A DNA stretch of 8,806 nucleotides from positions 1 to 8,806 of the forward strand of contig DAISJM010000086.1 of NCBI GenBank assembly GCA_036821485.1, given 5' to 3'. The notes below the pieces were generated by a model that did no database searches, had not been told where the DNA came from, and saw only the letters and a list, made by a program, of their open reading frames with translations. Position 1 is the stretch's first letter. Each line of letters starts with the position of its first letter. Below, in pieces: positions 1 through 5,991 of this stretch. The translations under genes and the position numbers were made by a program. Source of the DNA: DAISJM01 sp036821485. GTDB taxonomy: Bacteria > Verrucomicrobiota > Kiritimatiellia > CAIQIC01 > JAGNIJ01.

Positions 1-1012
1 GCCCACAAGGGTCCACCTGGTTGCCTTCCGGGTAGGTATTGTACCAATCCCAGCACCATTCGGCAGCATTTCCCGCCATGTCGTGCAGTCCATATCCGTT
101 GGCGGGGAAGCTCCCGGCGGGGCTGGTGTAGGGGGTGCCCCCGTTGGTGTAGGCCGGGTGATAGCCGTGAGTCGGGCTTGCGTCGAATCCATCTGACTCC
201 GATGAGTAGTAGTTGGCCTGCTGATGGCTGATGGTGTTGCCGCCCCAGGGAAATTCCTTGCCTTGGCGGCCTCCGCGCGCGGCCTTCTCCCACTCTGCCT
301 CGGTCGGGAGGCGATAACCGTCGGCGCTCCAGTCCACCCAGTCATTGTGAACGTCAAGATTGCCGTTGGTATAGAGAACGTCCAGGGCAGGGCTTGTGTA
401 GTAGCAGGGCCCAAGGCCTTCCATCTGGCTCCGCGCGTTGCACCACTTGATGCAATCGTACCAGATCACATTCACCACCGGGTGGTCGAACGCCTTGCCT
501 TCACCCTCGGGGATGGCGAAGCGGTAACCGTGGTTCGTGGCCCAGGTGCGCACCTCATCCCACTTCGCCTTGCGCACTTCCATCTCGTCCATCCAGAAGC
601 CGCCAATGAAATTGGTGTGGACTGGCACCTCGGTGCCGTAGCCGGTGCCCCGGGTGTCGCCCATCACGAACTCTCCGGCATCGATCCAGACCATTCCTGC
701 CGGCGGCTGGTTGGTGGTCAGGACAATGCGGTAGAACATGGGCACTGATACCGTGAAGCCGGACCCGTCCAATCCGTCCAGTGTTCCGATGTTGTCGAAT
801 GTCCGATACCACGGCCCGTGAGCTTGCGACGCCCACTCCACGCGATACAGCGCATGGCTGTCCACCGGGTTGGTCCATGTGAGATGACCGTTCGCCTGGA
901 ACGACGTGATCACGACGTCCCGTCCCATGCTGGACGTGCCCGCCAGTACAAGGGCGGTGCAGACTGCCAGGCACGATGGTATCTTCACGGTGTGCCTTTC
1001 TTCATGCTGCAT
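1..1012 (-). CDS. Exported FGE-sulfatase (SUMF1/formylglycine-generating-enzyme-like) domain protein, 3' end beyond window
   Basis: The frame is open from the left edge back to an ATG at 1012-1010, giving 337 visible residues. The N-terminus has a signal-peptide-like stretch (KIPSCLAVCTALVLAG), then a short beta-rich region (QANGHLTWTNP, LYRVEWA), then an FGE-sulfatase domain from about residue 107 (MVWIDAGEFVMG). Typical motifs are DGYRLPTEAEWEKAARGG, FPWGG and NGYGLHDMAGNAAEWCWDW. The family includes enzymes that oxidise a sulfatase cysteine to formylglycine, but many bacterial members do other jobs. The C-terminal part, where the catalytic cysteines lie, is outside the window, so activity cannot be judged. 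The ATG overlaps the TGA of the upstream creatininase gene (TGATG), with GGAG three bases before it. An alternative is GTG at 988, preceded by AAAGG at good spacing, which gives a cleaner signal peptide (start MKIPSC). The two genes share one cassette because no attC separates them. The product is probably secreted or periplasmic. Confidence 0.9.
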   Translation of the reverse strand, partial: MQHEERHTVKIPSCLAVCTALVLAGTSSMGRDVVITSFQANGHLTWTNPVDSHALYRVEWASQAHGPWYRTFDNIGTLDGLDGSGFTVSVPMFYRIVLTTNQPPAGMVWIDAGEFVMGDTRGTGYGTEVPVHTNFIGGFWMDEMEVRKAKWDEVRTWATNHGYRFAIPEGEGKAFDHPVVNVIWYDCIKWCNARSQMEGLGPCYYTSPALDVLYTNGNLDVHNDWVDWSADGYRLPTEAEWEKAARGGRQGKEFPWGGNTISHQQANYYSSESDGFDASPTHGYHPAYTNGGTPYTSPAGSFPANGYGLHDMAGNAAEWCWDWYNTYPEGNQVDPCG

Positions 1013-1869
1013 CAACTCCACCACCAGTACTCTGGACTGAAGCTCTTCAGACGGAACGACCGTTGATCCTCGGGGAGGGACTGAAGAAGCTCCTGGGCCT
1101 TCTTGCCGATCGCCTCAGCGTTGAGTTCGACATTTCGTCTGCCTGCCTCCCCGGACGCGTGTACCCGGGGGTCCATGCCGCCAATCCCGTCCGGTGCCTT
1201 CATGTCCGGGGCCAGCGTATTCGTGCCCAATTCCGACAGGTCCACAAGGTTGGGATAGAAGAACATCATGTTGGACGTTTCCCACTTTGCCGCGTGGTCC
1301 GAGCCGGATTCTTCACTCTTGGTCAGAGATGTCTCCCAAAGGCCCACGCCGGCGACTGTCCCATCCGCCACGACGGGTTCGAGGGCTTTGTTTATCATGT
1401 CGATCTGACCCGGAACGTTGTGCCCGGAGACCCCGATGATCACGCGGAACCCGGTGCTCTTGAGGCGTTCAAACAACTGGGTGAGGAGAGGAACAAGATT
1501 TGTTCTGTCGAAGCCCTCGTGGAAATAGATGGGAGGGTAAACAACCCCTCCGAACTGCTCCGCTGTCTTGACCAGGATGCCGTGTGCTTTCAAAGCATCA
1601 TTGCCGAGAGGCAGGTGTCGGCCATGCCACTCGATTAACCCAAACGGCACATACACCACCGGGAACTTTCGAGCGGCTGCTTCCAACTGGCCAGGCCTCA
1701 TGAACTGCATCTGGACGGATGGAGACAGCTCGTTTCCCAAGGGGGTGGCTTTCTTGGGTTGGAGCTGCTCGGAATCAGATTCCGACAGCGCAATGAGGGT
1801 TAGCAGGGGGAGGACGATCGCAGCAACGCCCAGCCGCCACACGGAGGATCTCTTGAATAGCGCCGTCAT
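1012..1869 (-). CDS. Exported creatininase-family amidohydrolase-like protein
   Basis: A 285-residue protein of the creatininase family (metal-dependent amidohydrolases acting on creatinine, mycofactocin precursors, formamidopyrimidines and others). A signal peptide or membrane anchor lies at about residues 12-29 (WRLGVAAIVLPLLTLIAL). The family's first motif is at about 70-92 (VVYVPFGLIEWHGRHLPLGN, then D91), with candidate metal ligands E80, H82 and D91. The second motif is VSGHNVPG (H150) and the third HAAKWETS (H192, E197). The glutamate that follows GHY in Pseudomonas creatininase is not conserved (GHNV here), so creatinine is an unlikely substrate. Export is unusual for this family. The ATG at 1869 was chosen because AGGAGA stands 6-7 bases upstream; the longer open frame to 2007 only translates the attC site. 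The gene is the first of a two-gene cassette and overlaps the FGE-domain gene by one base. Substrate unknown. Confidence 0.88.
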   Translation of the reverse strand: MTALFKRSSVWRLGVAAIVLPLLTLIALSESDSEQLQPKKATPLGNELSPSVQMQFMRPGQLEAAARKFPVVYVPFGLIEWHGRHLPLGNDALKAHGILVKTAEQFGGVVYPPIYFHEGFDRTNLVPLLTQLFERLKSTGFRVIIGVSGHNVPGQIDMINKALEPVVADGTVAGVGLWETSLTKSEESGSDHAAKWETSNMMFFYPNLVDLSELGTNTLAPDMKAPDGIGGMDPRVHASGEAGRRNVELNAEAIGKKAQELLQSLPEDQRSFRLKSFSPEYWWWS

Positions 1870-1892
1870 GATGATTCTCCTGTCTATCGGTT

Positions 1893-1951
1893 GCCGAACG
1901 TTACGCATCAGCCGACGCGCGTAGCGCGTCGGCTGCATGCGCTGGTTGGGC
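1893..1951 (-). other. attC site 1 (between methyltransferase and creatininase cassettes)
   Basis: On the minus strand the site runs from R'' GCCCAAC (1951-1945) to R' GTTCGGC (1899-1893). The arms pair as GCATGCAGCCGACGCGC with GCGCGTCGGCTGATGC, with one extra G in the gene-proximal arm, the expected extrahelical base. The cassette boundary falls after the G at 1899. R'' begins three bases after the methyltransferase stop codon. R' departs from strict GTTRRRY at one position (C), as do three other sites here. At 59 bp it is the shortest of the set, with a long GC-rich stem and a tiny loop. Confidence 0.9.
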
Positions 1952-1954
1952 TTC

Positions 1955-2545
1955 CTATTTCTTCCTGCACACCAGCTCGCCTTTTCCGATCGGGACAATG
2001 AGCGCATCTACTCGATCATCGGCCAATGCTCGGTCCAACATCGGTCGAAGCGTCTTCTCATGATTGATGGCGTTATCGGCAACAAGGATGCCTCCGGATA
2101 CCATCTTCGGGACGACGGCTTCGTAACACGCGGCATAGACTTCTTTCTCCGCGTCGAGAAAGCAGAATGATACATCGGAACAGCAGGGGAGATGGTCAAG
2201 GGCGTTGCCGTGGATCAGGTCCACGACATCGCCGACCCCGGTCCTTTCGAATGTGTGACGTGCCAGCTTGGCCTTCTCGTCAAGAACTTCGAATGTTGTG
2301 ATCCTTCGACCGACGAGGCGACACGCCAAGGCGAGCCAGAGCGTGGAGTAGCCTGCACTGGTTCCTATCTCAATATATCGTCCTGCAGGAGCGGTTGCGG
2401 CAAGCAGCGCGATAAACTTGCCTGTCTCCGGGGGAATCTGGCGAAGGCGCTCAAGTCGGGCTGTGCCGTCAGCGCGATCTTGAGCGTCAATCTGCTCAAG
2501 CTCCTTCATCCGGTTAAGGATGCCCTGTGGTATGTCATCAAACAT
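1955..2545 (-). CDS. SAM-dependent O-methyltransferase (family 3 / CCoAOMT-like)
   Basis: A 196-residue class I methyltransferase, typical in length for the family 3 (caffeoyl-CoA O-methyltransferase/catechol-type) group. SAM-binding motif I is YIEIGTSAGYSTLWLA at about 57-72. The acidic residue after strand 2 lies in TFEVLDEKAKLAR (84-96). VSFCFLDAEKEVY (125-137) matches the family's FxDADK-type metal and catalytic segment, and ILVADNAI (153-160) is the following motif. The N-terminal leader with QIPPETGKF (36-44) is also typical. The enzyme would methylate a hydroxyl on a small aromatic or similar compound; the substrate cannot be read from sequence. AGGAGA lies 7 bases before ATG 2545, and the stop at 1957-1955 is almost touching attC1. 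It is the sole gene of a 667-bp cassette (1899-2565). Confidence 0.93.
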   Translation of the reverse strand: MFDDIPQGILNRMKELEQIDAQDRADGTARLERLRQIPPETGKFIALLAATAPAGRYIEIGTSAGYSTLWLALACRLVGRRITTFEVLDEKAKLARHTFERTGVGDVVDLIHGNALDHLPCCSDVSFCFLDAEKEVYAACYEAVVPKMVSGGILVADNAINHEKTLRPMLDRALADDRVDALIVPIGKGELVCRKK

Positions 2546-2559
2546 TATCTTCTCCTAAA

Positions 2560-2624
2560 GCCCAACGTTAGCGTTCAGGCTGAGGCGCCTGCGGGCGCCG
2601 ATAGCCTGGAACGCCTTGTTGGGC
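2560..2624 (-). other. attC site 2 (between HNH and methyltransferase cassettes)
   Basis: This has the best consensus ends of the set: R'' GCCCAAC (2624-2618) and R' GTTGGGC (2566-2560). The arms are GGCGTTCCAGGCT and AGCCTGAACGC, with one extra C in the gene-proximal arm. An inner stem of GGCGCC against GGCGCC closes a short loop. The gene-proximal half encodes the last residues of the HNH protein. The core AGGCTATCGG / CTCAGCC resembles attC6 and attC7. Confidence 0.95.
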
Positions 2625-2970
2625 GTTTCTTTCTGAATTCTTCGATCGCCTCTGAGTGGACCTTGCGCCACTTGGAACGCTTCATTTGGACGTATGCCCT
2701 TGCAGCTTCTAGAATCTGTTGGGTGGTCATCTTTTTGTGGTTGAGGTGGAGGTAGCGGCCCTTCTCGCCGTTGCAGATGGAGCACGCTGCTACTCTGTTG
2801 CTGAGTTTGTCGCTGCCGCCCTTTGAAATCGGGACGATGTGATCAACCTCTACTCCCATCCATGTCTCGAAATCGTAAAGCAGGTCCTTCCCGCAGTAAG
2901 CGCAGCGGTATCCGCATTTTATGTAGGTCTCTCGATACCAGCTTAGCGGTCTTGGTCCACGCTCGTTCAT
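2575..2970 (-). CDS. HNH endonuclease family protein
   Basis: A 131-residue protein with a compact zinc-finger HNH nuclease domain. It has CAYC (23-26), VDHIVPISKGGSD (42-54), LSNRVAACSICNGEKG (57-71 region), so the DH pair, the central Asn and both CxxC zinc knuckles are intact. A charged helical tail follows. HNH proteins of this size cut DNA and occur as stand-alone nucleases, in phage packaging modules and in defence systems; the role here is unknown. Start ATG 2970 was chosen over 2994 because the extra residues translate attC3. Upstream is GATGAGAA, a weak ribosome site. The last 16 or so residues (RPTRRSRLSAPAGASA) are encoded by attC2 itself and the stop lies inside the site, so the C-terminal tail depends on which attC the gene is joined to. 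Confidence 0.9.
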   Translation of the reverse strand: MNERGPRPLSWYRETYIKCGYRCAYCGKDLLYDFETWMGVEVDHIVPISKGGSDKLSNRVAACSICNGEKGRYLHLNHKKMTTQQILEAARAYVQMKRSKWRKVHSEAIEEFRKKRPTRRSRLSAPAGASA

Positions 2971-2982
2971 GGATTTCTCATC

Positions 2983-3052
2983 GCCCAACGTCACGCCTCA
3001 CCGGACGCGCTGCCGCTTCGGCATGCGCGTACGGTGAAGGCGGTGGTTCGGG
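2983..3052 (-). other. attC site 3 (between hemerythrin and HNH cassettes)
   Basis: R'' is CCCGAAC (3052-3046) and R' is a perfect GTTGGGC (2989-2983). The arms are CGCCTTCACCG and CGGTGAGGCG, with one extra T/A-type base in the gene-proximal arm. An inner TGCCG-AAG-CGGCA stem closes the loop. R'' starts four bases after the hemerythrin stop codon. Boundary after the G at 2989. Confidence 0.92.
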
Positions 3053-3056
3053 AGTT

Positions 3057-3590
3057 TCATGATTCCAATCCGTCGACCACGGACTTGTACTTCTCGTGTA
3101 TCATCTTCTGATCAAACTCTCGAAACTCCTCGAGCATGGCTTGCTCCTCTTCGTCGGTGAAGTAGCCTCTGCATGATGGAAAGAATACCTTGTCTTCTTT
3201 CAGAATATGTTTCGGATAGAACTCGACAAAGACTTGGAGTTTCTCAGCGATATCGGCCAAGGCCGTTTTGTCTCCTTTCCGATAACGAGTATTGGCATCA
3301 ATGAGGGCTTTGGTGGTTTTCCGCCCAAACGCGTGCTCATCAATTAGTTCGTTCATGATTCGTCGGTCATCGGATGACAGTTCTCGCTTGCACAAGTCGC
3401 GGAAGAGTATGTCTTCTTCTTTCCCGTGGTGGGTACGGTCGGCATACATACGGATGAAATCCACTGCTGTGTCGACGAATAGAGGATCAACCAAGCTGGT
3501 GGATTGGATTTGTAGCACAGCACGCTTAATGAGGGTGATCATCCGCTCAATCAGGCGATGCTCTATCATAAGGAGTCCACGTGCTTGCAT
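3057..3590 (-). CDS. Hemerythrin HHE cation-binding domain protein
   Basis: A 177-residue four-helix-bundle protein. Likely di-iron ligands lie in EHRLIERM (H11), DRTHHGKEEDILF (HH plus EE), LIDEHAFGR (H) and FYPKHILKEDKVFFP (H, with E/D one turn later). This is the complete ligand pattern of bacterial HHE proteins, which bind O2 or handle iron and nitrosative or oxidative stress; which applies here cannot be told. The protein is cytoplasmic, with no signal peptide. ATG 3590 was chosen because AGAGGG lies 7 bases upstream and family members start a few residues before the EHR motif; ATG 3569 is an alternative with a weaker GGA. It is the only gene of a 633-bp cassette (2989-3621) with matching TTCGGG / CCCGAAC ends. 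Confidence 0.93.
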   Translation of the reverse strand: MQARGLLMIEHRLIERMITLIKRAVLQIQSTSLVDPLFVDTAVDFIRMYADRTHHGKEEDILFRDLCKRELSSDDRRIMNELIDEHAFGRKTTKALIDANTRYRKGDKTALADIAEKLQVFVEFYPKHILKEDKVFFPSCRGYFTDEEEQAMLEEFREFDQKMIHEKYKSVVDGLES

Positions 3591-3615
3591 AAGCGAGCCC
3601 TCTCTTGTCTTTGTC

Positions 3616-3689
3616 CCCGAACGGTGCGCCTGACCCTCAACTCATTCCGTCCGCGGAATGAGTTGTAGTGGTCCGGGCGCTTGTTCGAT
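3616..3689 (-). other. attC site 4 (between zinc-ribbon protein and hemerythrin cassettes)
   Basis: R'' is ATCGAAC (3689-3683) and R' is GTTCGGG (3622-3616). The arms GCGCCCGGACC and GGTCAGGCGC pair imperfectly, with one extra base in the gene-proximal arm. The centre is a perfect 12-bp stem, CAACTCATTCCG against CGGAATGAGTTG (3638-3649 and 3654-3665), with a four-base loop. Read alone it resembles a terminator, but no T-run follows on either strand and the flanking boxes mark it as attC. It could still slow transcription. Confidence 0.82.
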
Positions 3690-3698
3690 GTTTCCTCG

Positions 3699-4643
3699 TC
3701 ATATGCGCGAGTTGTCATCGAGAACCAGCGGTTTGCTGGTCTTGGCTACGAGTAAGGTGCTTGCAACCAGGCCACCGACGCCGCAGATAACGAAGACAGC
3801 TGTCGGGCCCCCAGTGATGAGCACGACAGGCAAGCAAAGCACCCACATCATGCAGGCACCAAGAGGAACGCCGAGAACCATGCGAGCAATACGCTGGCGA
3901 CGAACCCGGCTTCGTATTGCTGCGAAAGTCGTGAATCTAGAGCTGAGTCGCCACCAAGGGTCATAGTTGTGAAGGAGATTTGACGCGGCATTCCACCCGG
4001 CGACGATATGGCCTCCTATCGGGACATGGCCAAGCGTCACCTTTGCTGGCTTTCCGGATAGCAGATCATCGAGCCTCGCACGCCCAAATGAGCGTAGTTT
4101 GGCACGCCAAACCAAAACGGCGTCTGAGCTGTTGGCCAAAGCAACTTGTTGTTCGTACCGCGCTTGGCTCATAGGCGCCCATATGAACCCCGACAATGCA
4201 AGAATTGAACCCAGTGGCAGCGCCAGGCTGAGCGCCAGCACGTGACTCACGCTGCTGAAGCCAAACCAGAAGATACATGACACGATAACAGCACTAACGT
4301 ACGCCGCTCTGGACGCAGCCCTCTGGCGTCTGTGATACTCTGGATACGCGTCCCGTATTCTTCTCAGTGCCGATTCCGCATAGTGCCCACACTCCGTGCA
4401 ACGGTGGGGGTACAGGAGACAACGCAGGAGTCCCTTCTCCGCTGCGCCATTGGCGGTGCGCGATACGAGTGCACTGTCGCGAGACGCCGCATTTGTTAGT
4501 ACACTCAGCACGCCTGTGCCGTGCCCTGCACTGCCTCGCCCGTATCCCCTGGCATATTGCGTGAATGACCGTCCACACTTATCACATGTGCACACATGGT
4601 CCTGCTCGAGCGACTGAAAAGATGTGTAACTGACGTATGCCAT
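3699..4643 (-). CDS. Uncharacterised zinc-ribbon, four-helix membrane protein
   Basis: A 314-residue protein that I do not recognise. The N-terminus carries two CxxC pairs, CDKC (20-23) and CTEC (82-85), separated by about 58 residues rich in Gly, Ala and Ser. This fits a split zinc ribbon with a long insertion. Hydrophobic segments at about 113-131 and 134-154 form a helical hairpin. A soluble basic stretch (155-250, with DAVLVWRAKLRSFGRARLDD) follows, and a second hairpin lies at about 254-277 and 281-300. Zinc ribbon and both soluble parts would lie on the same side of the membrane, probably cytoplasmic. The start is secure: AGGAGG lies six bases before ATG 4643. It is the only gene of a 1048-bp cassette (3622-4669). 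Confidence 0.85.
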   Translation of the reverse strand: MAYVSYTSFQSLEQDHVCTCDKCGRSFTQYARGYGRGSAGHGTGVLSVLTNAASRDSALVSRTANGAAEKGLLRCLLYPHRCTECGHYAESALRRIRDAYPEYHRRQRAASRAAYVSAVIVSCIFWFGFSSVSHVLALSLALPLGSILALSGFIWAPMSQARYEQQVALANSSDAVLVWRAKLRSFGRARLDDLLSGKPAKVTLGHVPIGGHIVAGWNAASNLLHNYDPWWRLSSRFTTFAAIRSRVRRQRIARMVLGVPLGACMMWVLCLPVVLITGGPTAVFVICGVGGLVASTLLVAKTSKPLVLDDNSRI

Positions 4644-4663
4644 CGTTAACCTCCTCTGCTGTC

Positions 4664-4724
4664 ATCGAACGTTCGGCCTCTGGGGCGGCGCGACAGCGAC
4701 GTACCCAGCAGGCCGTGGTTCTGC
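4664..4724 (-). other. attC site 5 (between TPR lipoprotein and zinc-ribbon cassettes)
   Basis: R'' GCAGAAC (4724-4718) directly abuts the TGA of the lipoprotein gene; R' is GTTCGAT (4670-4664). The arms are CGGCCTGCTGGG and CCCAGAGGCCG, with one extra G in the gene-proximal arm. The end boxes diverge from strict consensus, but the stem and its asymmetry match the other sites. The downstream gene's AGGAGG starts within a few bases of R'. Confidence 0.85.
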
Positions 4725-5510
4725 TCAGTCCTTCATGGTCTTCATAATCTCTCTGGCTAGGTTTTGGCTAGAGTGCGTCGTGCGATTGCCTTCCATTAGG
4801 ATTGTGAGAAGCGCTTTCGCAGCCGAAGGTTGTCCGGTTTGTTGGAGCGTTACAGCCTTGTTGAGGATCAGGAATCCGTAGGTTTCATCATCTGCATCCA
4901 TAGACAAGGCATGGTCCAGGAGTCTTAGCCGTTCTGCGTAATCATCTGCAAGCAAAGCCTTCTCTTTCCAAATGGGTGTGAACGTGGGCAGACGAGTGGC
5001 CAACTCATTGACGAGTTGCGCCTTCTGGTTTGGATCCGTCCATTCGAGAGAGACGTAGGCAAGGTAGGTCCCGGCGGGAAAGGTCCCTTGTTTCTCTTTC
5101 TCCAAACACCACACGGCGGTTTTGGTCGTGAAGAATCCTTTGGGGGCGAGACGGGCCACATCTTGGTACTTGGACAGCGCGTTTGCGCTGTCCCCTTTGA
5201 GCAAGTATGTGAACGCCATGTCGTAGTGTGGATAGGGCCAGTTGGGTTGCGCGACAATTGCCTCGCCAAGCAGGGCAATTGCCCCGTCGTAGTCTCCAGA
5301 TTGACCTTTAACCCTAGCCCGTTGGTGCAACGCCTGAGCTTGTGGTGCCACGTTGTCTTCGCCCATGACTTGATACGATACCTTTCCGTCGAGTTCAGTT
5401 ATCGCTCCCGTCTTCTTTCCATCCTGCTGGGTGTAGACGACGGGAGCATCATCGCGCTTCCCGCAACCTGTCAGAGCGATCATCGCTATGACCGTGATCA
5501 GCCTCTTCAT
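4725..5510 (-). CDS. Tetratricopeptide-repeat lipoprotein
   Basis: A 261-residue lipoprotein. The signal MKRLITVIAMIALTGC has lipobox LTGC, with lipidation at C16. After a linker, a TPR-type helical region at about 57-124 is recognisable (ALHQRARVKGQSGDYDGAIA, then PYPHYDMAFTYLLKGDSANA). More helical repeats of degenerate type run to the C-terminus (WKEKALLADDYAERLRLLDH, LNKAVTLQQTGQPSAAKALL). TPRs mediate protein binding, so a cell-envelope scaffold role is plausible but no partner is shown. Start 5510 was chosen for the lipobox; GAGG stands very close (two bases) before it. The longer frame to 5576 has no support, although ATG 5540 is possible. It is the first gene of the left array block, and a TATAAT box lies about 22 bases upstream. 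Single-gene cassette. Confidence 0.88.
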   Translation of the reverse strand: MKRLITVIAMIALTGCGKRDDAPVVYTQQDGKKTGAITELDGKVSYQVMGEDNVAPQAQALHQRARVKGQSGDYDGAIALLGEAIVAQPNWPYPHYDMAFTYLLKGDSANALSKYQDVARLAPKGFFTTKTAVWCLEKEKQGTFPAGTYLAYVSLEWTDPNQKAQLVNELATRLPTFTPIWKEKALLADDYAERLRLLDHALSMDADDETYGFLILNKAVTLQQTGQPSAAKALLTILMEGNRTTHSSQNLAREIMKTMKD

Positions 5511-5531
5511 ATCCTCAAGCAGAAAAGTGTT

Positions 5532-5537
5532 ATTATA
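5532..5537 (-). promoter_or_regulatory. Candidate -10 box (TATAAT) for the TPR lipoprotein and cassettes behind it
   Basis: An exact TATAAT on the minus strand, 22 bases before ATG 5510, would give a transcript start near 5525. The hexamer 17 bases upstream (GATGCC) does not resemble TTGACA, so the call rests on the -10 alone. It is the best candidate seen for a promoter driving the left array block. Confidence 0.35.
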
Positions 5538-5665
5538 CATACTTCGTAACACGGGGCATCCCCGCGCCCCGGCCAATCTTCACCCCGGTCACCCGGTTCG
5601 CCTAGGCCGTCTGCATGTGCGTGAAGCTGTGCCTATTAGGGCTCTTCGTCAAGGGATTTTTGACG

Positions 5666-5755
5666 CTGAAGTAGTCTTTCTGCATTCCCCCGAAGTAGTC
5701 TTTATGCGGCCTCTGATTTTTGGGGGTGCCCTTTTCCGCATAAAGACTACTTCGG
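5666..5755. repeat. Perfect 20-bp inverted repeat plus a degenerate direct copy
   Basis: CCGAAGTAGTCTTTATGCGG at 5690-5709 recurs as its exact reverse complement at 5736-5755, with a 26-base loop. Outside the arms, CCC (5687-5689) faces TGGG, extending the pairing with one mismatch. A third copy at 5666-5684 (CTGAAGTAGTCTTTCTGCA) matches the left arm at 16 of 19 positions in direct orientation. The shared core is GAAGTAGTCTTT. It could be an interspersed palindromic repeat, a remnant of a small non-autonomous element, or a protein-binding array. No T-run of terminator type follows on the minus strand. Confidence 0.85.
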
Positions 5756-5866
5756 TGGGGCCGCCATGAACACCTGCCTTCCATTCCCCCTGGCTCACGC
5801 CGACAGAGTATCGGCACCACGCAGGACGGCACAAGGGGAAAACCTGTCCTGTTTTATTCTCGTTTG

Positions 5867-5890
5867 CTCTGTGACTCCGTGTCGCCGTGC
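5867..5890 (+). repeat. Three degenerate tandem octamers (consensus CTCCGTGN)
   Basis: CTCTGTGA, CTCCGTGT and CGCCGTGC stand head to tail. Short CTCYGTG-type tandem runs are frequent between genes in some environmental bacteria. Function unknown; it may be only a decayed simple repeat. Confidence 0.45.
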
Positions 5891-5991
5891 GAGAAATCTT
5901 TGCCTCCCCGATTTCAATCCTTGGACAAGGTCACGGCCCGTTCCGCGAACCTCCGTATTATTCGTCCAGACTTAGCACGACTTTCTGGTTT

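Larger units (their letters stand above)
1..5524 (-). mobile_element. Integron gene-cassette array, left block (six cassettes, left end outside window)
   Basis: Cassettes, read on the minus strand: TPR lipoprotein (5524-4670), zinc-ribbon membrane protein (4669-3622), hemerythrin (3621-2989), HNH nuclease (2988-2566), methyltransferase (2565-1899), creatininase plus FGE-domain protein (1898 to beyond the edge). All genes face the same way, gaps between gene and attC are a few bases, and five attC sites separate them. No integrase is seen. Confidence 0.88.
5525..5991. other. 467-bp gene-free stretch between nhaP2 and the array
   Basis: No open frame here looks coding. The stretch holds the TATAAT box, a GGGG-CAT-CCCC hairpin near 5553-5563, a 6-bp stem CGTCAA/TTGACG (5647-5652 and 5660-5665), a perfect 20-bp inverted repeat with a third degenerate copy (5666-5755), and three tandem octamers (5867-5890). 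I searched it for an attC that would close the rnk-nhaP2 segment and found none. No clear terminator follows nhaP2. Confidence 0.6.

Noticed and set aside
555..974. Minus-strand frame of 139 codons and the plus-strand frame at 224-748
   Set aside because: Both overlap the FGE-domain gene, whose own frame (open to the window edge) has unmistakable conserved motifs.
976..1638. Plus-strand frame of 220 codons
   Set aside because: Antisense to the creatininase gene; no recognisable domain.
1870..2007. N-terminal extension of the creatininase protein (contains MQPTRYARRL)
   Set aside because: This is a translation of attC1. A good ribosome site precedes the internal ATG at 1869, which begins a signal peptide.
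3638..3665. Intrinsic terminator before the hemerythrin gene
   Set aside because: The hairpin is strong but there is no T-run on either strand, and it sits at the centre of attC4.
5543..5602. Possible attC between nhaP2 and the TPR lipoprotein (GTAAC ... GTTCGCC)
   Set aside because: The end boxes are poor and the arms do not pair with the one-base asymmetry seen in the true sites.
5666..5755. CRISPR-like array
   Set aside because: Only three copies, one inverted, no regular spacers and no cas genes.
5602..5834. Two overlapping minus-strand frames of 61-76 codons with repeated KDYF
   Set aside because: The repeated peptide merely reflects the nucleotide repeats at 5690-5755 and 5666-5684. 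There is no ribosome site and no plausible protein.
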